64,000 nucleotides of DNA from Phialocephala subalpina. Lineage: Eukaryota; Ascomycota; Leotiomycetes; Helotiales; Mollisiaceae. Where the stretch lies: positions 1,476,803 to 1,540,802 of the forward strand of contig FJOG01000014.1 in NCBI GenBank assembly GCA_900073065.1, in the 5' to 3' direction. The position numbers and the translations under genes were made by a program. Every line of letters begins with the position of its first letter. Position 1 is the stretch's first letter. This document shows, piece after piece, positions 25,572 through 37,373 of this stretch. The notes under the pieces are model-generated. The model did no database searches. It saw only the letters and a list, made by a program, of their open reading frames with translations, and was not told the DNA's origin.

Positions 25572-27874
25572 ATGGCACTAACCCACAACTCTCTGCGGGA
25601 CCGCCAAATCAGTATGTCTTGCTGCGCCAACTTCTATAAAGCACAGTATTGACCCATTTCTACAGGATCGATTGAGCGCATGCTAAATCTAAATCACGAT
25701 GCGGAGGAGAATACCAGCGACCACCCCGATCACTCTGCAAATGGCGTTCCCAGTGCGCCCATACTGAACTCGAATGGCGATCCTATATGGAAAGTACTAG
25801 TCTTCGATGATCTAGGGCGAGATGTAATCAGCAGTGTCCTACGCGTCAATGACCTGCGGACATGGGGAGTCACAATGCATATGTATGGCCCGACGTTCTG
25901 CATGGCGGGTTTGTGGTCAAAGTTGCTGATCAAGTCAGGCATATAGCTTCTGCACGCCATCCCATACCAGATGTACCAGTCCTATACCTGGTGGAACCGA
26001 ATGTCTCGAACCTCAAATCGATTACCTCTGACCTCTCACGCGGCCTCTACTCTCCAGCATACATCAACTTCCTTTCTTCTATACCGAGACCACTCTTGGA
26101 GGATTTCGCAAAGCAGACCGCAGAGGCAGGGACTTCAGAGAACATCGCACAATTCTACGACCAGTACCTAAACTTCATAGTAGGAGAACCTGATCTATTC
26201 AGTCTGGGAATGAAGAAGGAGAATACATACTGGGCCTTGAACAGCGCGCGGACGAAGGACGAGGAGCTAGACCATGTGGTTGACAGGATTGTCAGCGGTC
26301 TTTTCAGTGTTATGGCTACAATGGGTATGGGTCTTAATAAGTGAAGCATGGATATGGAAGGACTGACTTTCCCAGGTGTCATGCCAATCATTCGATGTCC
26401 CAAAGGTGCTGCAGCAGAGATGATTTCAGCAAAACTTGATCGAAAGCTACGAGACCATATCTTGAACTCGAGAGACAACCTATTCTCAGCCTCTAGTAAT
26501 CGACCTTCCACAGCTACTGGTACCCCCTCTTCTAGACCAGTCCTCATCATCCTCGACCGAAATGTGGATCTGATACCCATGCTATCACATTCATGGACAT
26601 ACCAATCTCTCGTCCACGACGTGTTGAACATGAAGCTTAATCGCATAACGGTAGAAACGCCTATTGACGAAGGCAATCCTGCCAAGGGATCCACGAAAAA
26701 GGCCTACGACCTTACATCCAGCGACTTCTTCTGGGCCAAGAATGCGAGCGTACCTTTTCCACAAGTTGCAGAAGACATCGATGCTGAATTGAGTCGGTAC
26801 AAGGAGGATGCGAATGAGATCACAAAGAAGACTGGAGCTTCGTCAATAGAGGATCTCCAAAATGATACCAGTTCTTCTGCACAGCATCTCAAGGCCGCCA
26901 TTACCTTACTACCAGAATTGAGAGAACGAAAAGCGGTTCTTGACATGCACATGAACATTCTAGCAGGACTTTTGACAGGAATCAAGAACCGACAACTAGA
27001 CAACTTTTTCCAAATGGAAGAAGCTATCATGAAGCAGACCAAGCAACAAATTCTCGAGGTGCTCAATGATCAGGACAAAGGCAATGAGCCAGTCGATAAG
27101 CTAAGATTATTCATCATCTGGTTCTTGAGTACAGAGCAAGATGTGACAAGAGCGGACTTGGAGAAGTTCGAGGAGTCGCTAAAGACAGCAGGCGCAGACA
27201 CCAGTTCTCTTGCCTATGTCAAACAGTAAGTACTTCCTCTAGGTAGATGCAAATTCAAGAACTAATCTTCGATCAGGGTTCGTGCAACCACGAGAATGAC
27301 CATGATGACCTCGGCTCCCTCGGCTGCAGCTCCTCAGCCGTCTGTCTCTACTGATCTTTTCCGCGGCATCACATCGCGTCTCACATCCTCACTCAAAGAC
27401 ACTGGTGTAGGAGCCAACTTTGAGAATCTTCTTTCAGGAGTAAAGAACCTATTACCAGCAAATCGTGATCTCACAGTCACCAAGATCACAGAATCAATCA
27501 TGGACCCACAAGGAGCAAGTAGCAGTGCAATCGCAAAGACAGAAAATTACCTCTACTTCGACCCTCGAAGCGCTAACGCAAGAGGCACAATGCCACCACC
27601 AAGCGCAGCTCGGAAAGGCGACCAGATGCCCGGTGGACTCAACAGTCATGGGGGTATACAAGCTACGTTCGGACAGAAAAGACAAGGATTCAGCGAGGCA
27701 ATTGTGTTCACTGTCGGTGGTGGAAGCATGGACGAGTACGGGAATTTGCAGGAGTGGACGAGGCAAGAGAGAAATGCAGGCAGGAGACGAGTTGTTTATG
27801 GAAGCACGGAACTCATCAATGCGGAGGAGTTTTTGAAGGAAGAATTAGAGAGACTTGGAGCGGAGGCGCCATAG
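25572..27874 (+). CDS. sly1: Sly1, Sec1/Munc18-family protein for ER-Golgi fusion
   Basis: Five exons (25572-25611, 25666-25882, 25939-26324, 26376-27225, 27277-27874; introns 51-56 nt) encode 696 residues, the normal length. Signature segments are WKVLVFDDLGRDVISSVL, ARHPIPDVPVLYLVEP, VMPIIRCPKG, LIILDRNVDLIPML and the C-terminal GGGSMDEYGNLQEW. Sly1 clamps the syntaxin Sed5/Ufe1 N-terminal peptide and guides SNARE assembly in ER-to-Golgi and intra-Golgi traffic. The gene is almost certainly essential. All exon joins fall inside conserved segments. The protein is intact throughout, with nothing odd. Confidence 0.97.
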
Positions 27875-28615
27875 TAAATACATGTCATATCATATCGTGT
27901 CATGAAAGAAAAAAGCTCAATCTGCTACCATTTCTCCCGACGTGCACTCCAGGATCATAAACCACTGCAAGTCTGCAATGATCCTGGCCTTGAAGGTCCT
28001 TCAGAAGAGAGACCGTACCTACAGTACCTAGACAGAATCGAAGTTCAAGTCACGTAGCAGCCGATAGAGGCTGAGCGATTCGTATTCGGCTTCCATACTC
28101 TTATATTCAAGCTCTGATAATGCCCCTGTCTTTCTTATACTCTCATAGGTCTCTTTTCTTTAGCATGCGAGTGGTACATTGAAATCTAGAGAGTCCCCAG
28201 CTAACGCTGGATAACAATTCGAAAGCCGATCATCCAGTATTTTATGGGATATTGTGAAAGGATAGAACCAAGGGACCTTCGATATTTAACGATTCACTTC
28301 ACATCATGCCATGGAAGCAAGAGTTTGATTTCGTACCGTGTAAGGGGTATATTGAATTCTGGGAAGTCTCCAGCTAGCACTACATGACAGCTCGAAAGCT
28401 GATTGTTTGATACCGTCAACATGTAACGAGTCATCTCGCTGGTACGTAACCAAGGCTAACACCCAACCCAGATCCTGAGAGAATAAAAAGAGAATGCTAC
28501 ATACATACGTACAACATGAAACTTCAACAAGTTGGTCATCGTGATCAACCATGCAAATGCAAACGTCAACGCTCAAAGAATCATTCCACACCAGAACCGA
28601 TATCCAGTGCCCACC
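27875..28615. other. convergent intergenic with a diverged direct repeat
   Basis: 741 bases between the stops of sly1 (+) and the chitin synthase (-). No gene is seen. A pair of imperfect direct repeats occupies part of it and is listed separately. Confidence 0.55.
28175..28403. repeat. imperfect 56-bp direct repeat pair
   Basis: Positions 28175-28230 and 28348-28403 align without gaps over 56 bases. By hand count about 42 match, and about 12 of the 14 differences are transitions. The left copy contains a perfect small hairpin (CCAGC-TAAC-GCTGG) that is broken in the right copy. The origin is unknown: a local duplication eroded by C-to-T type changes, or two relics of one repeat. Confidence 0.5.
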
Positions 28616-31600
28616 CTAAACACCTCTGAACATACGTACAATCAAGAACCACATCGCACCTATGAACTTGAACGCCGATAGACCAGCCACAGACCACAAC
28701 ACGACCGCGAGATAAATCGTGCTCTTCTTCGTGTCTTCAACGGTGCTTACTCGTTCTAATCCAGCGGTGCTGAGAACAACAGCCACTAGACCGAAATTGC
28801 AAATGATCCAGAAGAGAACGACGCGGGATCGGAAGCCTTTGTAGTAATCTTCTTGGATTTCGCTGGCGGACATGGTTCGCTTCTCGGGTGGAGCTTTGGA
28901 GACGATTTTCCGCATTTCGGCTTCGTATTGTGCGTTCAGATCTCCGTCATCGGTGGGGATGTTGACTGCTACTTTTCCGTCGGCTTTGAGGGTTGCGGAG
29001 GGCAATTTCTCGGCTTTGTCGTCTCCTTTAGTACCCCAGGTAATGTCGTGGGTATTGCAGAAGGCGTAGACGTTTAAGATGTTAATGTAGGTAGGTGTGA
29101 GAAGGAGGTATTGGATGAAGGAGGTGAACATGTGCCACGGGTCGAAGAATAGGAAGGATACGACAAACCAGAGGAGGTAGGTCGAGGCCAGAGAGATGAT
29201 TAGGGTGTAGAAGATTTGGTTCTTGATGATGTCAGACCAGGTGAAGGAGTTTTCGTCGACTTCCTTTTGAATCGATTTTACGGTAATGAAGATCGAAGCA
29301 AACATTAGGTAACTAGAGAATGTTAGTAAATAATTCAGTACGCAAAATACTTTGTCTCTTACATCATAATGAAGACCCAGAAAATAACCATGGACATGTA
29401 GGCCTTGTTCGATCCTTGAGGCCGATTTCCAAGTGCCAAGACGAAACAAGTGAGGAGAGTGAAGAGGTAGAGCCATTCGAAGACAACTCCGAGTACTACA
29501 CCAACTTCGCCAAGCAAGTCGGAAGTACCAAGAGAAGTAGTCAAGATGTGGAAGACCAGGAAAAAGTTGCCAATTGCGAACCAAGCAAAAATCATGCTGA
29601 TAGTTGTGTATGTAAACTCAACCAAGAACATGATCTTTCGCAAGAAGCTGTGATCACTGCGGAACAATTGGTAGAAATGGGCCAAGGCGTAGACTGCGGC
29701 GAAGAAACTTCCGTTCAACCATCTTCTTCGTTGAAGAATCAATTCGGCCATTTGATCCGGTACATCGGTCTCTCCAGTAGCAGATTTGACGTACTGCAGG
29801 ATCCAGTGGCAATTTCGCTTTGAAACCAGCTCGAAGCAAAGAATACGATCCTCGGCAAGATACATGTTAGCTGTAAAGATACCAGCGTTGGCACCGTGCA
29901 TCTTTTCTCCAGCGAAGTACTTCTCCAGCGGTCCATTTCCGGCCTTGTCGTTCTGTAGAGCCACATAGCGGTATGCCGAGAAAGCACCAGGTAAGACGGA
30001 AATGAAACCGAAGGCCGATTCAAGCGGCTTGTCGAGGATATTACTCATCTTGTACTCGAAATTTTGTGTTGCAACCAGCGGATTAAGCAAGTTCTTGCCC
30101 CCAGGCCCCAACATTGCCTTGATCTCTCCGCAAGCACCACCGCACATTGGCTCCAAATCGAAAGCCTTCCATAGATGGTAAATCGAGTCCTTTCCGGGCT
30201 TCGTACCCGCATCGATGAGGACACAAATATTCGGATCCAAAACTCGACCGAAAGCCTGGAAGAACCACCTGTGTGAGTTGATCTTCTTCTGATTCTTTTC
30301 CTTCAGACAGAACAGCATCTGGACTGGTTGTTGCTTTGGGCGGAGTTCGACCACGTCCTTCTTGACCGAGATACCAACTTGCGTCGTGTATTCGTAAATA
30401 TGTGCCGTTACATCCTTCCCATTGACCTGTTGCTTGGCAATTCCGTCCTGGTAAACTCCCATTCCCGCCAGCACAGCTCTTGTTCTTGGGTTGATCTTAG
30501 CACGACCGTCACTAACCACACAGACCACGATTTTCTTCCAAGCATCCTTTCCCCAAGTCTTGCTGTCTTTCCTCGAGCACATGTACTCAATGTTTTTGAA
30601 TACACCACTCATTGTCCTAGCAAACAAGACGTCATCCTCATTGTACATAGTAACAACGATGAACAACTCGGTATGCCGAGGCTTCGCGAACAGCTTTTGT
30701 CTGAGTGTGAATCGCTCTTCGTAGAACTCGCTTGGATCACATGTTGCTGCTGAATATCGCATATGGGTAAATTCGTCTCGCTCAGGGGGGTTTGCATGGG
30801 GAACTTGGTTCAAGAGTCTTGGTGGAATGGGACAATCCAGAATGAGATTGCCATTGAACAGCTGCACTTCCTTCACTGTCTTGTATCTCTTCAGGGCGGG
30901 TGCCGGACTAGGCGAAGGAGCGATACCGACACCACCAGCTCCATCATAGTCTTTGTATGGTCCTGGCTGAGAATGTGGATCTGGTCCGTAGGCAGTATCT
31001 TGTGCTTGGAGGATTGGGCGATGGTCGTCTTCATCGTAGTATGGGTCTTGGTTGGAAGGGTAATTCGTCAGAGGATGCTCTTCGTGAGGAGAAGGTACGT
31101 ATGGAGGTTGGTAGTACTGATCATGGTGTTGCTGGGGGTTTATGGCATAGTCTTGTTGGTAGTTGTGGCTCGGGTCGAGAGGGTAATGTTGTTCGTATTC
31201 TTCGTTATGGCCATACGAGTTGTTAATGTTCTCAACCGAGTACTAGACTTCGAGTCAGCGTCAGCACTGTGAACAGCTTCGCAGATATCTTACTGTAGGT
31301 TGTGCCTGCAACCGGTCACTGGGCGTATGCCGTCCTGGACCCATAGGTATCTCGAGGTTGTGTCTGCTCGGCGATCCACCCGGTCTGCCATACGGCGACG
31401 CATCTTCTAGTTGGTATCCTTGGTGTATCGGATGGCCCGGTGAGGGTGTCCGACCTGGTAGATTGCTCATATTGTAGTAGTCGTCTTGTTGGCCTTGGCC
31501 AGGTTGATCTATCGAGGGAATGGAGGTCAGTATGTGGTTGTTTATTTGTTGACAAGGCGCAGCCTCAGACGAAGAGAAGACGTTGAAGTTCCAGTACTAT

Positions 31601-31828
31601 GCAGGAACAGAGGCGTTTGATCGTAATCCGGCGATCAGGGATTCTGCCATACGCTTCTTCAAAAAAAAAAATAAGGAATCGATGATGCGCAAGATGGGAA
31701 GAAGGGGGAGGGTGTGAATAATTCGAGGTGGATTATTCAACGTGGGCTGCCAACCAAACAAGCTTGCGACTCTTGTGATATATCCGCGAAATTGAGGGAC
31801 ATACCTAAACGATTATACTGTGACATGG
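28616..31828 (-). CDS. chitin synthase, division 1 (class I/III type)
   Basis: Four exons (31807-31828, 31294-31508, 29363-31242, 28616-29312) encode 937 residues. The first coding exon is only 22 nt and is followed by a 298-nt intron. The N-terminal 190 residues are Gln/Pro/Tyr-rich. The chitin synthase N domain starts near residue 202 ([15 protein letters not shown]). The catalytic core shows [25 protein letters not shown] and the QRRRW motif near residue 586. A multi-helix membrane region follows to the C-terminus. The family polymerises UDP-GlcNAc into chitin at the plasma membrane. Wording of the region after the helices ([19 protein letters not shown]) fits classes I and III; I favour class III but cannot settle it by eye. 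Confidence 0.94.
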
Positions 31829-33076
31829 TTGTATCTCCCACAATGTGTGGGGTGTGTGTCGTTGCTTGGGGGGAGTGAGGAATGCGCCAACCAAGCCTTC
31901 AGCACTATTGATGCGAAGACTGACCCCGATTCTATTCGATTCTATTCTCCGCGAGATGCGCAGCAGTGAACTCGGATCTTTGGGGGCTCTCTCAGTGGCG
32001 GTTTGGACGGCAGTGGTGAGCGTGTTGCTTGGATGCGTTCAGTTCAGTTTAGTTTAGTTTAGTTGTGAATGCGAACGAGGGAAGGTTTCAGATTTTGGCT
32101 CCAGGGAAGCTTGAAGGGGAAAGGCTGTGATGCTGGCGACAAGGTTGTTTACACTGGTGGGCCGCCTGCAGAGGGGGAGGCGTTGAATGGAGCGCTCGGG
32201 GCTTGGCAGCGTGTTTCAAAATATCATCAGACCGTGCAGTGAAATGACGTGGGATTTGGAACGAGAGAGGGAATTCCATGCACAATAATTATTACGACAG
32301 TCAGAAGGTCTATTTTATTGTATGTACGAAGATGTAAATGTAAATGTAAATGTAAATGTACGTCTAAATGCTTGCCACGTCTTTCCTGCGAATATCTTGT
32401 CTTGTCTTATCAAGGCCGATTTCTTGATTCCCATCATTATTCCTGAGCGGTTTGATACCGTTGTGGCGGCGGTTGCCCTGGAAGACAAGAATAGCAACCT
32501 GCAGTACCTACGACGCGCATTCTACCGAACACGCTACGAATTGTACCTTAGCCACTGGTCCAATAAGGGGTAGCCCTGCGAGCCACAGTATCTGAACCAT
32601 TCTGAACCCATACGCATCACCAACGAGGCTGTGCTTGTGAAGACTTGGCCGGCAAATCACCATACAGAGCTTGACTTCATGTTCTCGTACTCGAGAAAAC
32701 CTGATGTGTGCCTTTTGCCTCACCGCCAAACATCACATCCAAAATTCCAGTTCTGGCTGCGCCCCCGGCACTGGACGGTTGAGACGGTATTTCAACGCCA
32801 CACCAGAACGCCTTCATGCCAAACCCTGCAGAGACGCAAGTCATGAGGCTGATATTTGCCCTCAGCCCAATAGATGACGGCGGTGCTTTGAAGTCAGTTT
32901 CAATTCTACACCGAGACCTCTGTCTTTTTAATTGCTCGAGCCACATCTATAGCGTATCGCGGGGTATCCGAGAGAGGTGGTGGAACATAGCTCAAATCGC
33001 TCGAGCATCGAGATCTGATAGTCATCCCCAGGTTGAGGATGTTTCTATAAATTCCTCCATCCGGTGAGGTCATCCT
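31829..33076. other. intergenic, chitin synthase promoter and leader
   Basis: About 1.25 kb between the chitin synthase start and the tyrosine phosphatase stop. It contains a short TGTAAA microsatellite (listed separately) and TTTAG-type low-complexity near 32045. No convincing gene on either strand. Confidence 0.5.
32333..32360. repeat. (TGTAAA)n microsatellite
   Basis: About 4.7 tandem copies of the hexamer TGTAAA, perfect. Confidence 0.9.
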
Positions 33077-33753
33077 TCAAGGTTTAACGTCTGGGAACGT
33101 CTCCTTCAAAAAGTTCTTGGAGAACCTGACAATCTGCTCATAGGCCATCTCAAAGCCATCTGGACCGCCATAATAAGGATCATCGACCTCCTCAGCTCTC
33201 TTCTTGCCGGCAAACTCTCCGAACAGCATGACCTTTGCGTTGCCACCATGTCGTTGTTGAAGTCTCTGGAGATCCCCTGAGCGTACAAGTCAGAAAAAGG
33301 GTTTCCTCGTTTGCTCCGAGTCGTCCAAGACTTACGAAGGTTGTCTCTGTCCATCGCGAAGATGAAGTCAAACTTTGAGAAGTCTGAAGTGTGGACCTTT
33401 GCATCTCGTCAGCACCTGCAGCTTTCAAGAGAGAGTAGCCCGTGACCTGCCTTTCGAGCAGCATGATTGTAATCTGTGATACCGTTGTTTTCGAGTGTAG
33501 ACATGGTTCTCGAGTCCGGACTACTTCCAGTATGGTAAGTGCCAGTCCCACAGCTGTCGACTTTGCTTATCAGCGTCTTGTAAGGTGGCTTTGAGACCAT
33601 GGCCTGGAAAATGCTGTGGAAGGTCAGCCAGCAACCCAAGTTCAACGAACTCATGGATTCTTTAATACAGACTTACCCTTCGGCCATGGTTGAGCGGCAT
33701 ATGTTACCCAAGCACACGAAGAGCACTGAGACGGGCTCTGTAGTGGACGTCAT
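33077..33753 (-). CDS. low-molecular-weight protein tyrosine phosphatase
   Basis: Four exons (33677-33753, 33451-33613, 33336-33396, 33077-33276) encode 166 residues, typical of the family. The P-loop VCLGNICRS holds the nucleophile Cys14 and Arg20. The general acid lies in DDPYYGG (Asp near 133). It removes phosphate from tyrosine residues of cytosolic proteins; the yeast relative is Ltp1. Intron 2 (33397-33450) is best read with a GC donor (AAG|GCAGGT) because this joins HAARK to VHTSDFSKFDFIFAMD with no extra residues. A GT reading four bases downstream is possible only with a different acceptor and a worse fit. The other two introns are ordinary. Confidence 0.92.
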
Positions 33754-34955
33754 GATTGCTCCTCTCGACCCTTGGAAGTTGAAAGATGCAAGCGAGTGCG
33801 TTCAGGAGGTTCGAGTTCGAACTTGGAGGAGGATGATCAAGCGAATAGCTTTCCGGCGGCCCGTAATGACCCAAGACGAAGCTGCCAATGTTCATCCGCT
33901 CAACGTACTTCCAAGCACCATTTCTCCCACACTCACTTCGAACACTCGGACTCTTTGTCTACACCATTACAAGAATGTGCGGCGCACTCTCATACCGCAT
34001 ATGTCAGGCACAGCTGCATTTTGGCTCATTATCCCACCTATCCCATCTACACACGGCCAAGAAATGGGATCAGCCCCTTGATTGCTGGATCGTGATGAAA
34101 TTCCCTTCAAGGATGATCACAAGTCGCGCAATTTCCAATAATGCACGAGGACATTGCGATAGACCTCGAGCGGTAGACAGCCGCCTCGGCCAACGGCTTG
34201 CGTGGAACCAAGATTGTCGCATCAAATTTCTTTGCTCCAGAACGAGTACCACAGATTTTGTTATAGATTTTGTCTTGAGTAGTCGTTAATGAGCTATCTT
34301 TGAAGATAGTCGAAGTTTCGATAGGCTCATGTCTGAAGCCATTCTACTGGGATCTGATTTTCCAACGCTCACATAGTGTGTGCTGTGTGTGCACTGCCTT
34401 GCATACTCAAAGTGTGGGAAGACTTTGGATAAAATCGCAGAGTGCCAGCGGCTAATGGTTCAACAAGGTTGAGCGAACGTTTGGTACCACTTGCATTCGT
34501 ATGGCAAGAACACAATATTATACAATGCGCCTGCGGGTGGGAAACGCGATGTTGGTGTCTTTAAGAATCCTTATCATATCTCCTTTCCCTGTGCCGCTGT
34601 TTGGTCTTCCTTTTCATGTTCTGGGAACTTCTCTCCTCCTCGCAATAGTCAGTTCGAGAAGCATAGCCGGCTTCGAGGGTCATCATGTATCTCTACCCCT
34701 TTCTAAGCACAGTGAGTACTTTCGTTTCAGACAAAAAAGAGGAGTTTAAAGACTACGGGCAAAATGTCCTGCGCATTGTTGGATATTCGAACGCACTCCG
34801 TGTCTTGCGAGTTCGGCAAATTAGCTGAGTACACAAGCCGGATCCTTCTCCTAGCCACGTCTTGGGCAGCTTGAGCAAACAACCATTGAGATACTGACTC
34901 CTACCAGTTATACCTCATCGCAGGTGTAGTGGCGCGTTTTCATTCCAAACTCCAG
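33754..34955. other. intergenic, nothing recognised
   Basis: About 1.2 kb between the phosphatase start and the first recognisable trace of the sedolisin relic. The 5' end and signal peptide of that relic should lie near 34.8-34.95 kb but cannot be read. Small frames only. Confidence 0.45.
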
Positions 34956-36966
34956 GTGTTCGAGACTATCCCTGCACCTGAAGGATAGGTTGAGGTAGGC
35001 AGACGTCATCCAGAATCTCGACTTCGACTACGAATCGCAATGAAAATGCCAGATCATGAACTTTTTGAGAAGAATCTATATGATATCTCAACTCCGGAAC
35101 ATCAGGATTATGGGAAGCATCTCGATCATGAAGAGGTTAGAGTAAGTGCGTGCAGCATCTATCTGAACGATTGCATCCTGCCAAATTCATCTCAGAAATT
35201 AGAAGGAGACTGAGGACATCCAGGCTTTGGTCAACCCTGAAGTGGCAGCCACGGAAGCTGTTCTATCCTGGCTGAGTAAATCAAGAATATCAGACTCTGA
35301 TATCGAGGATAATGGAGAGTGGGTGCGTATTTCCGAGTTCTTTCGTTGTTCCACGCTTCAACAAGACTTTAGAGTAATCCATTTTTGAAGAAAATAAAAT
35401 CCCCTCTTTCCTTTCTAGGGTGCAGACAGTATGCTAACCATTTAAAGATGAATTTCAAAGTTTCCATCGCCAAAGCAGAGACAATGCTGGACACCACATT
35501 CCACTTCTACACTCATACATTCGACAAGACTCAATCCAAGGTAATTCGAACCTTAGAGTATTCTTTACCGACCAGTGTATTCCCTTATGTGTTCATGATA
35601 CATCCAACCACACGATTTGGTCAACCCAAGGCTATGAGTAGCACCATTTTCAGCATTGAATCGCAGGACGATGTGCAGAAGGATTTGAATGATACAGCAT
35701 CACCGATCTCTTTCTTGGACCCAGCTTACAATCGCACCATCACCCCTACTTGGCTTCGAGCCTTATACAACATCGGAGATTACCAAGCAGATCCTGACGC
35801 TGAATCGCTCCTCGGAGTCGCTGGGTACCTAAAATAATACGCAAAATACGACACCCTAGACTCCTTCCTGAAGAATTATACTCCCTATGCTGCGGGGCAG
35901 GATTTTACCTCTCCCTAGTCAGCGGCGGACGATCAACTCAAAACGATACCATCGACGACGACGAAGAAGCAAACCTCGACATCCAATACGCCGCATCTCT
36001 CGGCTTCGAACAAGGCATCATCTACACAGCACCGGCGGTGTCGGCCCCCTCGTCCCCGTCCTCGACCAAGCCATCGCCAACGAAAGTTCCAACGGACCCT
36101 ACCTCGATTTCCTAGACCACGCTCTCGCTCTCCCCGACTGTGAGCTCCCCCAAACAATCACCACCTCGTACGGCGAGAACGAACAAAGTGTCCCCGAAGC
36201 CATTTCCAGAACCGTTTGTGATAAATTCGGTCAATTGGGCTTGAGAGGCGTCTCGGTACTTTTCTCTAGTGGTGATGAAGGCCCGGGGAGTGCGTGTATG
36301 ACAAATGATGGGAAGAATACTACGAGGTTCTTGCCTACATTTCCGGGTGCTTGTCCGTATATTACGAGTGTGGGAGGGACGAGGTATGTTGAGCCGGAGA
36401 GTGCGGTGTATTTTTCTTCTGGCGGATTTAGTGATCTATTTGAGAGACCGGAGTATCAGGATCGTGCGGTTAAGGATTATCTTGAGATTTGGGGGATAGA
36501 TGGAAGGGGTTGTACAATGAGAAAAAGGGGGGGGTTCCGGATGTTGCGGCGCAGGGATATCGGTTTGTGATTGTTGAGCAGAATAGGAGTGTTGAGATAA
36601 GTGGAACTAGGTATTTTGCATCCTGCTCTTCGGAAGGTCATAATTGCTGATAGCATTCAGTGCTTCTTCGCCAGCCTTCGCAGCGGTGGTTTCGCTTCTC
36701 AATAATGCACGTTTATCAGAAGGGAAGAAACCTCTTGGGTTCCTCAATCCGTGGCTTTACTCCGTTGGAAAAAAAGGGCTTGAACGATATTATGAATGGA
36801 GGGTCTATCGGCTGTCGGGGCTACAGTGAGTATTCGGGCCTACCAGCTCTTTACGTACCCTATGCTGGCTGCAACGCGACGAAAGATTGGGATCCGGTGA
36901 CGGGGCCGAGACGCCGGACTTTCAAAAGCTGTTGGCAATATCGTCGCCTAGATTCGAATTGCCTCG
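34956..36966 (+). pseudogene. degenerate sedolisin (S53 tripeptidyl-peptidase-like) pseudogene
   Basis: Pieces of one S53 peptidase lie in order but in changing frames. The prodomain reads FETIPAPEG, then a TAG at 34986-34988, then RLRIAMKMPDHELFEKNLYD and HQDYGKHL. A second stop, TAA at 35835-35837, follows GVAGYLK. Frame changes are needed near 35.89, 36.03, 36.5, 36.77 (an A-run) and 36.9 kb. Catalytic pieces survive: EANLDIQY (Glu-x3-Asp), SSGDEG and SGTS, the last joined over a normal-looking intron (36611-36655). The end TPDFQKLLAI is also out of frame. With at least two nonsense and about five frameshift lesions it cannot make an active enzyme. Both stops are explained by single C-to-T or G-to-A changes. 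Confidence 0.9.
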
Positions 36967-37373
36967 TATTGAGCAGTGATTTCTTGGTGAGGTGTGTAAT
37001 GGGAGGATTTGGATAATGCTTCTGGGGTGATTAATAAGAGAGTAGAGACTGAGAATCAGAGAGGAATCCTGGAAAAGGGTTGCTTTCAAGATGTTGTTTC
37101 GTGAAATGCGCCATCAATTTGAAAGTTTGATCATCATCCCACTCTTTTGATTATGTGTGCAGCCAAGAGTCTTTTAAACCAGAATACAGTTATTTGTCCT
37201 ACAATCGTTTCGTACCATCAGGGCTGTCGTCCCTCACAGAAAGGAGTGGTAGCAGTAAGGTTACGGGATGATCCGAACCGCAACCAGGATCAACTGCATC
37301 GCCACTCCCAATTCTCCTTCCGAGTGCTACCTTCTTTCCTCCAACAATTGCCAACTCTCACCTGAACATCGAA
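36967..37373. other. intergenic, nothing recognised
   Basis: About 400 bases between the sedolisin relic and the DUF218 gene, presumably the promoter of the latter. Confidence 0.5.

Noticed and set aside
33077..33753. A suspected frameshift in the tyrosine phosphatase
   Set aside because: Recounting the bases at 33235-33245 showed the frame is continuous. The exons sum to 501 bases and the DPYYGG segment is in frame.
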